Source: Pseudomonas marginalis
Lineage (GTDB): Bacteria; Pseudomonadota; Gammaproteobacteria; Pseudomonadales; Pseudomonadaceae
Assembly (NCBI RefSeq): GCF_001645105.1
Contig: NZ_LKEG01000025.1
Coordinates: 112,464 to 176,463, forward strand
Reading direction: 5' to 3'
DNA: 64,000 nucleotides
This document shows positions 55,460 through 63,555 of the stretch, piece by piece (position 1 is the first letter of the stretch; the number at the start of each line of letters is the position of its first letter). The translations under genes and the position numbers were made by a program. The notes under the pieces were generated by a model, which had not been told where the DNA came from, did not search any database, and saw nothing but the letters and a program-made list of their open reading frames with translations.

Positions 55460-56389
55460 TTACCTCGCGTTGCTGGCGCCAACCGGGGATTCCGGCTGGA
55501 GCTTCAGGTAGAAGTAGAACAGCACCAGCGTGATGAAGATCAGCAACGCGGCGCCGGCACTGGCCAGGCCCCAATTAAGGAACGATTGCACCTGCTGGAT
55601 GATGAACTCGGGCAGCATCATGTTCTGCGCACCGCCGAGCAGCGCCGGGGTGACGTAGTAACCGAGGGACATCACGAACACCATCAGGCCGCCGGAAAAC
55701 AAGCCCGGCCGGCACAGCGGCAGGAAGACGCGGAAGAAGTTGGTCCACGGGCTGGCGCCGCAGATCGAGCCGGCCTGCAGGATCATCGGGTCGATGGCTT
55801 GCATGGTCGCCTGCAACGGCAGCACGATGAACGGGATCATGATGTAGCTCATGCCGATTACCACGCCCGTGAGGTTGTGCACCATCTCCAGGGGCACATC
55901 GATGATGCCCATGGCCATCAGCGCCTTGTTGATCACCCCGGAGGCTTGCAGCAAGACCAGCCAGGAGTAGGTGCGGGCGAGCAGGCTGGTCCACATCGAC
56001 AGCAGCACGATGTTGAGGATCCAGCGTCCCCAGCCGCGTGGCACCAGGGTGATCGCCCAGGCCAGCGGAAAGCCCAGCAGCAGGCTGAACAGGGTCACCA
56101 GGCCCGCCACCGAGAACGTGTTGAGCAGCACTCGGGCATAGGCCGAGTTGGCGAACAGCTGTTCATAGTTGCCCAGGCCCGGCACCGGCTCCAGCACGCC
56201 GCGCAGCAACAGGCCGATCAGCGGCGCCAGGAAGAACAGGCCGAGGAACAACAGGGCCGGGATCAGGTTGCTCGACCCCCGCCAGCGCTGCGCCAGGGAC
56301 GGCGCCCCGGCCTTGGCCGAAACCGCGCCGGCAGCGCCGAGGGCGCTCCCGGTCGGTGTGGTTGCCGTCATTTTCATTTGACTAGCCAT
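55460..56389 (-). CDS. PotB-type ABC transporter permease
   Basis: This 309-residue permease has a longer N-terminal cytoplasmic segment, then six transmembrane helices starting LIPALLFLGLFFLAPLIGLLLRG. It contains the loop motif MILQAGSICGASPWTNFFRVFLPLCRPGL. It overlaps the binding-protein gene by 16 bp, so translation is coupled. It forms the membrane channel with the PotC-type subunit. Confidence 0.88.
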   Translation of the reverse strand: MASQMKMTATTPTGSALGAAGAVSAKAGAPSLAQRWRGSSNLIPALLFLGLFFLAPLIGLLLRGVLEPVPGLGNYEQLFANSAYARVLLNTFSVAGLVTLFSLLLGFPLAWAITLVPRGWGRWILNIVLLSMWTSLLARTYSWLVLLQASGVINKALMAMGIIDVPLEMVHNLTGVVIGMSYIMIPFIVLPLQATMQAIDPMILQAGSICGASPWTNFFRVFLPLCRPGLFSGGLMVFVMSLGYYVTPALLGGAQNMMLPEFIIQQVQSFLNWGLASAGAALLIFITLVLFYFYLKLQPESPVGASNAR

Positions 56390-57399
56390 TCATTCCACCG
56401 TGTCGCAATGGCCGGGCCGTTCTTGGCCCAGTAGGCGAAATCGAGGGTGATCTGGTCCTTGACGTAGGCAGTCGGCAGGTTCGGCGCGAGCACCGAATCC
56501 AGGCGCTGCACGCTGTCGATGTTCACCGGTGCGTAGGCGGTCAGGTTGGAAAAATCCGCCTGGCCCTTGGCGCTGCTGGCATTGGCCAGGAATTTCATCG
56601 CAGCCGCTTTGTTTTTCGAACCTTTAGGCACGACGAGGATGTCGGCCATCACCAGGTTCTGCTTCCAGCTCACGCCCACGGGCGCGCCGTCTTCCTGCAG
56701 GGCGTGGATGCGACCGTTCCAGAACTGGCCCATGCTGACTTCGCCGGACGCCAGCAACTGTTGCGACTGCGCGCCGCCGCCCCACCACACGATGTCTTTC
56801 TTGATGGTGTCGAGCTTCTTGAAGGCGCGGTCCAGGTCCAGGGGGTAGAGTTTGTCGGCGGGGACGCCGTCGGCCAGCAGCGCCAGTTCGAGCACGCCGG
56901 GGCTTGGCCATTTGTAGAGGGCACGTTTGCCGGGGTAGGTCTTGGTGTCGAACAGCGCGGTCCAGTCCTGAGGCTTACCGGCGCCGAGCTTGCCTTCGTT
57001 GTAGCCGAGCACGAAGGAGAAGAAGAACGAGCCCACACCATGGTCGGAGACGAAGCGCGGGTCGATCTTGTCGCGCTGGATCACCGAGAAGTCGAGGGGT
57101 TCGAGCAGGCCTTCGGCGGCGGCACGCAAGGCGAAGTCGGCCTCCACATCCACCACGTCCCACTGCACGTTGCCGCTTTCGACCATGGCCTTGAGTTTGC
57201 CGTAGTCGGTGGGGCCATCCTGGACCACGGTAATGCCGCTGGCCTTGCTGAACGGGTCGGCCCAGGCCTGCTTCTGCGCATCCTGGGTGCTACCGCCCCA
57301 GCTCACGAAATTGACGCTTTCGGCTGCCAGGGCCGCGTGAGTGGCCGTAGCCAATAAACCCGCGAACAGTACCGCGGTTGCACGTTTGTTCAACACCAT
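56374..57399 (-). CDS. PotD-type periplasmic substrate-binding protein
   Basis: This 341-residue protein has a signal peptide (MVLNKRATAVLFAGLLATAT, cleavage near residue 25). The mature domain is of the polyamine/iron extracellular binding class (VNFVSWGGSTQDAQKQAW, YGKLKAMVESGNVQWDVVDVE, YKWPSPGVLELALLADGV). The ATG at 57399 is chosen because the signal peptide starts there; the frame is open for 32 codons upstream without a signal sequence. It is the first gene of the transporter operon. A copy of the regulon motif lies about 180 bp upstream, so uptake is probably induced together with the flavin enzymes. Confidence 0.9.
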   Translation of the reverse strand: MVLNKRATAVLFAGLLATATHAALAAESVNFVSWGGSTQDAQKQAWADPFSKASGITVVQDGPTDYGKLKAMVESGNVQWDVVDVEADFALRAAAEGLLEPLDFSVIQRDKIDPRFVSDHGVGSFFFSFVLGYNEGKLGAGKPQDWTALFDTKTYPGKRALYKWPSPGVLELALLADGVPADKLYPLDLDRAFKKLDTIKKDIVWWGGGAQSQQLLASGEVSMGQFWNGRIHALQEDGAPVGVSWKQNLVMADILVVPKGSKNKAAAMKFLANASSAKGQADFSNLTAYAPVNIDSVQRLDSVLAPNLPTAYVKDQITLDFAYWAKNGPAIATRWNEWLVK

Positions 57400-57576
57400 T
57401 TTCACGCCCTCATTTGTTTTGTTATTGAGCGGGCTTGGTAATGCCCGCCTATCGGGAGCAGTAGGTCCATCGGGAGCCTCTAATCGAGACCCCAAAAGGC
57501 GACCGTGCCAAGGGCTGTTATTGGTGCTCTCCCTGGCGGGCGCACTTGGCAGAAGCGTTCGGTCTATGGAATATCA

Positions 57577-57591
57577 TATTATGGTATTCCA
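57577..57591 (+). promoter_or_regulatory. Candidate GntR-type operator, copy 4
   Basis: TATTATGGTATTCCA, extending to the near-perfect dyad GGAATATCAT-ATT-ATGGTATTCC (57569-57590; 9 of 10 pairs). It is the best dyad among the five copies and lies 178 bp upstream of the binding-protein start, in the gap behind ribB. Confidence 0.7.
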
Positions 57592-57627
57592 AACTTTGTG
57601 CAAGCATTTTGCCTTACCGGTTATCCG

Positions 57628-58737
57628 TCATTCGGTGAAGGGAATGCTCTCGATCACCTCCAAGTCGTAGCCGGTCAGCCCGGCGTATTTGAGGGGCGGG
57701 CCGAGGTGACGCAGCTTGCCGACGCCGAGGTCCTGCAAGATCTGCGCCCCGGTGCCCACTTCAGAATAGATGCGCGACTGCGAACGGTTGAACTGGCGCG
57801 GCGCCTGGGTCAGTTGCGGCACGCGTTCCAGCAGCGCCTGGGACGACTCATGGTTAGCCAGCACCACCACCACGCCGCTGCCTTCAGCGGCGACACGTTG
57901 CAGGGCCGCCCACAGCGTCCAGTTGGACGGGCCGCTGTAGTCTGCGCCGACCAAGTCGCGCAGCGGGTCGATCACGTGCACGCGTACCAGCGCAGGGGTA
58001 TCGCGGCGCAACTGGCCCATGACCATTGCCATGTGGACGCCGCCGTCGATGCGGTCTTCAAAGGTGATCAGGCGGAACGTGCCGTGCACCGTCGGCAGCT
58101 CGCGTTCACCGATGCGCACCACGGTGCGTTCGGTGCTGAGGCGGTAGTGGATCAGGTCGGCGATGGTGCCGATCTTGATGCCATGCTTGCGCGCAAAGAT
58201 TTCCAGTTCCGGGCGGCGGGCCATGGTGCCGTCATCGTTCATCACTTCGACGATCACCGACGCCGGGGTGTGCCCGGCTAGGCGCGCCAGGTCGCAACCG
58301 GCCTCGGTATGGCCGGCGCGGGTCAATACGCCACCGTCCTTGGCGCGCAAGGGGAAGATATGCCCCGGCTGCACGATGTCGGCCGGCCCGGCGTTGATAT
58401 CGACAGCCGCTGCCACGGTGCGCGCGCGGTCGGCGGCGGAGATGCCAGTGGTCACCCCAGTGGCGGCTTCGATGGACACGGTAAACGCGGTGCTGAATAC
58501 ACTGCCATTGCTTGGCACCATCTGTTCCAGGCCCAGGCGCTGGCAGTGTTCGTCGGTGAGGGTCAGGCAGATCAGGCCACGGGCTTCGCGGGCCATGAAA
58601 CTGATAGTCTCGGCGGTGCAGCAGGCCGCAGGCAACAGCAGGTCGCCTTCGTTTTCCCGGTCTTCGTCGTCCACCAGGAGCACCATCTTGCCTTGGCGGT
58701 AGTCTTCGATGATGTCTGCGATGCTGTTAAAGGACAT
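57628..58737 (-). CDS. ribB: 3,4-dihydroxy-2-butanone 4-phosphate synthase with degenerate GTP cyclohydrolase II domain
   Basis: This 369-residue RibBA-like protein makes the four-carbon riboflavin precursor. The DHBP synthase half is intact (VDDEDRENEGDL at 22-33, VLTRAGHTEAGCDLARLAG, LEIFARKHGIKIGTIADLI). In the C-terminal half, the region that should hold the GTP cyclohydrolase II zinc cysteines (normally LRCDCG) reads DPLRDLVGADYSG with no cysteines, so that activity is probably lost, as in other Pseudomonas RibB proteins. Only 69 bp lie upstream, too little for an FMN riboswitch. Regulon motif copy 5 lies there instead, so this paralogue appears to be induced with flavin-consuming enzymes. 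Confidence 0.88.
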   Translation of the reverse strand: MSFNSIADIIEDYRQGKMVLLVDDEDRENEGDLLLPAACCTAETISFMAREARGLICLTLTDEHCQRLGLEQMVPSNGSVFSTAFTVSIEAATGVTTGISAADRARTVAAAVDINAGPADIVQPGHIFPLRAKDGGVLTRAGHTEAGCDLARLAGHTPASVIVEVMNDDGTMARRPELEIFARKHGIKIGTIADLIHYRLSTERTVVRIGERELPTVHGTFRLITFEDRIDGGVHMAMVMGQLRRDTPALVRVHVIDPLRDLVGADYSGPSNWTLWAALQRVAAEGSGVVVVLANHESSQALLERVPQLTQAPRQFNRSQSRIYSEVGTGAQILQDLGVGKLRHLGPPLKYAGLTGYDLEVIESIPFTE

Positions 58738-58765
58738 GGAGAGTGCTCGATTTGTTGGTTGTATG

Positions 58766-58780
58766 TATTATGGTATACCA
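58766..58780 (+). promoter_or_regulatory. Candidate GntR-type operator, copy 5
   Basis: TATTATGGTATACCA, identical to copy 1, lies 29 bp from ribB and 27 bp from the DUF1330 gene in their 69-bp divergent gap. It must overlap both promoters, which suits a repressor. Confidence 0.7.
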
Positions 58781-58806
58781 CAAAAACTCAACAAGAGGAT
58801 GTCACG

Positions 58807-59100
58807 ATGAAGGCCTACTGGATTGCCCATGTGGATGTGTCTGATGCAGAGCAGTACACCCAGTACACCCAGCGCGCGCCGGCGGCGTTTGCAAAGTTTG
58901 GCGGGCGGTTCCTGGCCAGGGGCGGGCGCAGCGAGGCGATGGAAGGCGGGCCGTCACGGCAGCGTAATGTGGTGATTGAGTTTGAGAGCTATGAGCAGGC
59001 GGTGGCCTGTTACGCGTCTGCTGAATATCAGGAGGCGAAGGGGCACCGGGAGGGGGCAGGGGTGGCGCAGATTATTATTGTGGAAGGGCTGGCACCCTAG
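58807..59100 (+). CDS. DUF1330 family protein
   Basis: This 97-residue protein has the whole DUF1330 domain (AYWIAHVDVSDAEQYTQYTQRAPAAFAKFGGRFLARGG, then RNVVIEFESYEQAVACYASAEYQEA), a dimeric ferredoxin-like alpha/beta-barrel fold. The ATG at 58807 follows AAGAGGATGTCACG; longer upstream reading frames lie antisense to ribB and are not used. It is divergent from ribB with a shared operator motif. Relatives in this fold include small oxygenases and isomerases; a role as an accessory enzyme of the flavin-dependent pathway is inferred from position. Confidence 0.85.
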   Translation: MKAYWIAHVDVSDAEQYTQYTQRAPAAFAKFGGRFLARGGRSEAMEGGPSRQRNVVIEFESYEQAVACYASAEYQEAKGHREGAGVAQIIIVEGLAP

Positions 59101-59124
59101 GTCATCAGGCCGAACATGGGCCAA

Positions 59125-59217
59125 ATGTGGGAGGGGGCTTGCTCCCGATAGCGGTAGTTCAGTCACTTCATGTATTGACTGACACACTGCTATCGGGAGC
59201 AAGCCCCCTCCCACATT
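59125..59217. repeat. REPIN between DUF1330 and NUDIX genes
   Basis: AATGTGGGAGGGGGCTTGCTCCCGATAGCGG and the inverted CTGCTATCGGGAGCAAGCCCCCTCCCACATTTT fill the gap between convergent genes. The trailing TTTT on the plus strand may help end the DUF1330 transcript. Confidence 0.82.
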
Positions 59218-59240
59218 TTGATCCGTGTTTGGCCGTGCGG

Positions 59241-59804
59241 TCAGCGGATGAAATGAATCTTGCCGCTGTCATCGTTCCCGATATAGATGCCATACACCCC
59301 AGCCTGGCGTTCCTCGATATAACGCTCAAGGATCTGCCGGATCGCCGGGTAGTAGATGCTGTCCCAGGGAATCTCCTCGGGCGCGAAGAATTTATAATCC
59401 AGGGTCTCCGGCCCGAACTGGCCGGTGATCTCCAGCGCGATGGCGCGGAAGATGATGTAGACCTCGCTGATCCTGGGCACGCTGAAGATCGAGTAGGGCG
59501 ATACGATCTCGGCACGTACGCCGCTTTCTTCCCACACTTCACGCAGCGCGGCCTGTTCGGTGGTTTCGCCACCTTCCATGAAACCGGCAGGCAATGTCCA
59601 GGTGCCGGGGCGAGGCGGGATCGCGCGTTGGCACAGCAGGTATTTGCCGTCCTGCTCGATGATGCAGCCGGCGATGATCTTAGGGTTGATGTAGTGGATA
59701 TAGCCGCAGCCCCGGCACATAAGGCGCTCATGGGTATCGCCCGGTGGCAGCTGGTGACCGAGGTCACTGCCGCCGCATGTCGGGCAAAAGCTGGGGCTGG
59801 CCAA
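59241..59804 (-). CDS. NUDIX hydrolase with N-terminal zinc ribbon
   Basis: This 187-residue protein has a zinc ribbon (C7, C10, C30, C33) and a complete Nudix box, G-x5-E-x7-REVWEESGV, at residues 74-96. The plan resembles NADH pyrophosphatase/ADP-ribose-type NUDIX enzymes but lacks the larger NudC N-terminal region. It begins 2 bp after the GntR regulator gene and is probably cotranscribed. Given the flavin-related neighbours it might cleave FAD, NADH or a similar dinucleotide; that is speculation from context. Confidence 0.85.
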   Translation of the reverse strand: MASPSFCPTCGGSDLGHQLPPGDTHERLMCRGCGYIHYINPKIIAGCIIEQDGKYLLCQRAIPPRPGTWTLPAGFMEGGETTEQAALREVWEESGVRAEIVSPYSIFSVPRISEVYIIFRAIALEITGQFGPETLDYKFFAPEEIPWDSIYYPAIRQILERYIEERQAGVYGIYIGNDDSGKIHFIR

Positions 59805-59806
59805 GG

Positions 59807-60559
59807 TCAGTGACCGATGCGCGGTTCTTTCAGCGCGATGGGCAGGGTGATTTCCGGAAGCTTGCCGGTTTCTTCCTGTTTGCGCTTGAGGTAGTCCAAG
59901 GCCACGGCGGCGGCGGCGCGCACGTGATCGACGCAGGCCTGGTGGGCGGCCAGCGGGTCGCCGCTCTTGATCGCCTGGACCATGCGTTCCATTTCCTGGT
60001 TGCTGGTGCCGCGACGGTTTTCCTGGGACACCGAGGTGGCGCGCAGGTAGCTGATGCGGGCCTGCAACTGGCGCAGCTGGGTGGCCGCCACATGGTTGCC
60101 CGAACCTTCGAGCAGCACGTCGTAAAAGCCCTGCACCGAGTCGATGACCTGTTGCAGTTCTCCGTCCTTGAGGGCCTTGCGGTTTTCTTCAAGGGCTTTT
60201 TCCAGGGCCTTGATGTCCTTCGACTTGGCGCGCAGGGTGAACAATTGCACGATCAAGCCTTCGAGCACGCACCGCAGTTCATAGATGTCGACGGCGTCGG
60301 CCAGGGTAATGATCGCTACCTGCGGGCCCTTGGCGTCGGCGAATTCCACCAGGCCTTCGGACTCCAGGTGACGCAAGGCTTCGCGCACCGAGGTGCGGCT
60401 GACCCCGAGGCGGTCGCACAGGTCGCGCTCCACCAGGCGGTCACCGGGCAGCAGTTGGAAGTTCATGATGGCGCTGCGCAGTTTTTCCAGCACGATTTCG
60501 CGCAGGGTGACCGGGTTGTGATTGACCTTGAAGCTGTCGTCGAGGGGCGCGCGTTTCAT
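59807..60559 (-). CDS. GntR-family regulator, FadR/FCD subclass
   Basis: This 250-residue protein has a winged helix-turn-helix (about residues 18-82: LREIVLEKLRSAIMNFQLLPGDRLVERDLCDRLGVSRTSVREALRHLESEGLVEF) and an all-helical FCD ligand-binding domain to about residue 225, with acidic and histidine residues that may hold a metal. The ATG at 60559 fits the usual short arm before the DNA-binding domain; an ATG at 60646 in the same frame is an alternative. FCD regulators bind short palindromes such as TGGTATACCA, which is the core of five sites found around this regulon. It is therefore the best candidate for the repressor at those sites. Confidence 0.88.
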   Translation of the reverse strand: MKRAPLDDSFKVNHNPVTLREIVLEKLRSAIMNFQLLPGDRLVERDLCDRLGVSRTSVREALRHLESEGLVEFADAKGPQVAIITLADAVDIYELRCVLEGLIVQLFTLRAKSKDIKALEKALEENRKALKDGELQQVIDSVQGFYDVLLEGSGNHVAATQLRQLQARISYLRATSVSQENRRGTSNQEMERMVQAIKSGDPLAAHQACVDHVRAAAAVALDYLKRKQEETGKLPEITLPIALKEPRIGH

Positions 60560-60703
60560 GGGGTCTGCTCTGAATTTAGCGGTTAACTGGAGGCCTCGGC
60601 CGGCCGGGGCCGATTGAGGGCCGAAAATCGTGCCCAAGTTTATCATGCTGCGTTCTTTAAGCGACAAACCCTCATGGCGCCCTCCCTCCTGCCCCGGCGC
60701 GCC

Positions 60704-61189
60704 TCAGGCCAGGGTCGGCAGCGGGCCCAGCTTGCCCTTGTGGTAGATCATCGGCGTGACCGGTTCCTTGGGCAGGATCAGGTTCTTCACCGCGCCGACG
60801 ATGATCGCGTGATCGCCGCCGTCGTATTCGCGCCACAGTTCGCACTCGATGATCGCTGTGGCCTTGGCCAGCAGCGGGTTGCCCAGCTCGCTCAGGTGCC
60901 ACTCGATGCCCTTGGCCTTTTCCTTGCCTTTGCTGGCGAACGCATAGGCCTCGGCGGTCTGGTCGGCTGACAGCAGGTGGATCGCGAAGCGCTTGCTGTC
61001 GCGCAGGATCGGGTAGGTGTCCGACGCATAGTTGGGGCAGAACAGCACCAGCGCCGGGTCGATCGACAGCGCGCTGAACGCACTGGCGGTAATGCCGACG
61101 ATGCCGCCGTCCGGGTCGAGGGTGGTGACCACCGTGACGCCCGAAGGGAACGAGCTCATGACGTCTTTGTAAATGCCGGGTTCGATCAT
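60704..61189 (-). CDS. FMN reductase-like flavin reductase (copy 2)
   Basis: This 161-residue split-barrel flavin reductase has FPSGVTVVTTLDPDGGIVGITASAF, CPNYASDTYPIL and ECELWREYDGGDHAIIVGAVKNL. It is 71% identical, without gaps, to the copy at 22818-23303. It is the fourth gene of the operon PF06684-like protein, alpha/beta hydrolase, aldehyde dehydrogenase, flavin reductase, with 12 bp to the dehydrogenase gene. The 144-bp gap after it precedes the GntR gene. It implies a second flavin-dependent monooxygenase beyond the window or redundancy with copy 1. Confidence 0.88.
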   Translation of the reverse strand: MIEPGIYKDVMSSFPSGVTVVTTLDPDGGIVGITASAFSALSIDPALVLFCPNYASDTYPILRDSKRFAIHLLSADQTAEAYAFASKGKEKAKGIEWHLSELGNPLLAKATAIIECELWREYDGGDHAIIVGAVKNLILPKEPVTPMIYHKGKLGPLPTLA

Positions 61190-61201
61190 GGTCGGGGTCT
61201 C

Positions 61202-62683
61202 TTAACGCATCACGAAGGGATCAGGCATGGGCGCCTGGGAGAGGTTGATCCACACTGTCTTAAGCTCGGTGTAGGCGAGTACCGAATCGATGCCGCTTTC
61301 ACGTCCGTAGCCGCTGTTCTTGAAGCCGCCGATGGGCGCCATTGCCGACACGGCACGGTAGGTGTTGACCCAGATGATTCCCGAGCGCACGTCCCGCGCC
61401 AGGCGGTGGGCGCGGCCGAGGTCGCGGGTCCAGATGCCGGCGGCGAGGCCGAACTGCGAGTCGTTGGCGATGGCCAGCGCTTCGGCTTCGTCCTTGAAAC
61501 GGATGACCGAGGCCACCGGGCCGAACACTTCTTCCTGCATGATCTTCATCGAATTGCGGTCGCATTCGAACAGCGTCGGCTCATAGAACCAGCCCTCACC
61601 GAGGTTCTGCGGGCGTTTGCCGCCGGTGCGCAGGCGCGCGCCTTCGGCGATGGCATCAGCCACCAGGCCTTCGACCACGGCCAGTTGCTGTGCGGTGGCC
61701 ATGGGCCCCATTTCGCTGGCGTCGTCTTGCGGGTTACCGATGCGGATGCGCTGGGCGCGTGCCACCAGGCGCTCGACGAATTCGTCGTAGATCTCATCCT
61801 GCACCAGCAGGCGCGAACCGGACACGCAGCTCTGCCCGGACGCCGCATAGATCCCGGCAATCGCGCCATTGATGGCGCTGTCGAGGTCGGCGTCGGCAAA
61901 GATGATATTCGGCGATTTGCCGCCCAGCTCCAGGGACAGCTTGGCGAAGTTCTCCGCGCTGCTGCGCACCACATGGCGGGCCGTGGCCGCGCCGCCGGTA
62001 AAGGCGATCTTGCGCACCAGCGGGTGGCGGGTGAGGGCGGCGCCGGTGCTGGGACCGTAGCCGGTGACCACGTTGACCACGCCCGGCGGGATCCCGGCTT
62101 CAAGGGCCAGGCGCGCCAGTTCGAGGATGGTCGCCGAGGCGTGTTCCGACGGCTTGATCACGATGGTATTGCCCGCCGCCAGGGCCGGCGCGAGTTTGAT
62201 CGCGGTCAGGTACAGCGGGCTGTTCCACGGAATGATCGCCGCCACCACGCCCATGGCTTCGTGCACGGTGTAGGCGAACAGGTCCGGCTTGTCCAGCGGC
62301 AGGGTGCCGCCTTCGAGCTTGTCGGCCAGGCCGGCGGTGTAGTGGAAGAACTCCGGCAGGTAGCTGACCTGGCCACGGGTTTCGCGGATCAACTTGCCGT
62401 TGTCGCGGCTTTCCAGCTGGGCCAGTTGTTCCTTGTTGTCGGCGATCAGGTCGCCCAGGCGGCGCAGCAATTTGCCCCGTGCGGTGGCGGTGAGGCCACG
62501 CCAGGCCGGGCTGTCGAAGGCGCTTTGGGCGGCCTGTACGGCGCGCTCCACATCGGCTTCATCGGCGTCGGGCAGTTGCGCCCAGGGTTCGGCCAGGGCC
62601 GGGTTGAGGCTGTCGAAAGTCTTGCCGGACAGGGCATCGACCCATTCACCGCCGATGCACATCTGGAAGCGTGCGAGTGTCAT
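61202..62683 (-). CDS. NAD(P)-dependent aldehyde dehydrogenase
   Basis: This 493-residue member of the aldehyde dehydrogenase superfamily has active-site glutamate E252 in LSLELGGKSPNIIF and catalytic cysteine C286 in ASGQSCVSGSRL. The cofactor segment reads IPWNSPLYLTAIKLAPALAAGNTIVIKPSE, and the C-terminus FGPVASVIRF and GYGRESG. Its start overlaps the hydrolase stop by 4 bp. It probably oxidises an aldehyde formed after ring opening or hydrolysis in the unknown pathway. Its closest functional class (betaine-, hydroxymuconic- or succinate-semialdehyde type) cannot be fixed from sequence alone. Confidence 0.9.
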   Translation of the reverse strand: MTLARFQMCIGGEWVDALSGKTFDSLNPALAEPWAQLPDADEADVERAVQAAQSAFDSPAWRGLTATARGKLLRRLGDLIADNKEQLAQLESRDNGKLIRETRGQVSYLPEFFHYTAGLADKLEGGTLPLDKPDLFAYTVHEAMGVVAAIIPWNSPLYLTAIKLAPALAAGNTIVIKPSEHASATILELARLALEAGIPPGVVNVVTGYGPSTGAALTRHPLVRKIAFTGGAATARHVVRSSAENFAKLSLELGGKSPNIIFADADLDSAINGAIAGIYAASGQSCVSGSRLLVQDEIYDEFVERLVARAQRIRIGNPQDDASEMGPMATAQQLAVVEGLVADAIAEGARLRTGGKRPQNLGEGWFYEPTLFECDRNSMKIMQEEVFGPVASVIRFKDEAEALAIANDSQFGLAAGIWTRDLGRAHRLARDVRSGIIWVNTYRAVSAMAPIGGFKNSGYGRESGIDSVLAYTELKTVWINLSQAPMPDPFVMR

Positions 62684-63513
62684 GCAACGATCCCCTTGAT
62701 TGGATTGTTTTGGGCGTACACCGTGTCGAGGAAGCCCAGCAGCAGCTGGTTGACCAGGCGTGGCGATTCTACCGGCATCATATGCCGTTGCTCGGCCAGC
62801 ACTGCAACGGTGGCGCCAGGAATACGATCGGCCAGTTGCCGGGCCATTTCCGGGGTTGAACCGGGGTCGAGTTCGCCGGTGGCGACCAGGGTGGGGACGC
62901 GCAAACCCTTGAGGTCGTCGGCGCGGTACATGTCCTGGGTCGCAAACAGTTCGTAGGTGGTCAGGTAGCCCTGGGGGTCGTTGCCCGCCAGGGTTTCACG
63001 CAGGGCGGCGATCTGCGCCGGGTTGGCGGCCTGGTATTCACGGCTGAACCAGCGCGACAGCGCAGCTTCGGCATTCGCATCCGGGCCGTGTTCGGCGGCC
63101 TGGGCGGTGCGTGCGATCACGCCGGCACGCTGTTCGGGGCTGCGGTTGAACACACTGTTGAGCACCACCAAGGATGTGAGGCGCTCGGGGTAGTGCAGGG
63201 CAAACGCCCGGGCGACCAGGCCGCCCATGGAAAAACCGATCACTGTGGCCTGGGGCAGTTGCAGGTGGTCGAGCAGCTCCAGCAACTGGTCGGCATACCC
63301 CAGCAGCGGCGTGCCGGCGGCCGGGCGCGGGCTGGCGCCATGGCCGAGCATGTCATAGCTGATCACGCGGTAGTTCGTGGCCAGGCCAACGACTTGCCCG
63401 CCCCACATTTCTTTATTCAGGCCCACGCCGTGGATCAAAACCACAGGCTGGCCTTGGCCGGTCGCCAGATAACTGGTGCCAGCCGGGGTGCGTTCAGCGG
63501 TGAGCCGAATCAT
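62680..63513 (-). CDS. Alpha/beta hydrolase (RutD/3-oxoadipate lactonase-like)
   Basis: This 277-residue hydrolase has the oxyanion-hole motif LIHGVGLNKEMW, the nucleophile elbow GFSMGG (S95), a late aspartate in ATGELDPGSTPEMA and a C-terminal histidine in AEQRHMMPVESP. The ATG at 63513 after AGGAG with 6-nt spacing is chosen over a start five codons upstream. It overlaps the aldehyde dehydrogenase gene (ATGA). In Rut-type pathways the equivalent hydrolase acts on ring-opening products; an amide, ester or carbamate substrate is plausible. Confidence 0.87.
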   Translation of the reverse strand: MIRLTAERTPAGTSYLATGQGQPVVLIHGVGLNKEMWGGQVVGLATNYRVISYDMLGHGASPRPAAGTPLLGYADQLLELLDHLQLPQATVIGFSMGGLVARAFALHYPERLTSLVVLNSVFNRSPEQRAGVIARTAQAAEHGPDANAEAALSRWFSREYQAANPAQIAALRETLAGNDPQGYLTTYELFATQDMYRADDLKGLRVPTLVATGELDPGSTPEMARQLADRIPGATVAVLAEQRHMMPVESPRLVNQLLLGFLDTVYAQNNPIKGIVA

Positions 63514-63555
63514 GGAGCGCTCCTGCATGTTTTTTGTTGTGGTGGCCGGCCGTGC

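Noticed and set aside
58738..58806. FMN riboswitch upstream of ribB
   Set aside because: Only 69 bp are available and they contain none of the conserved riboswitch stems; the operator motif explains the region better.
60977..62956. 659-codon open frame antisense to the aldehyde dehydrogenase
   Set aside because: It is an antisense shadow spanning three real genes.
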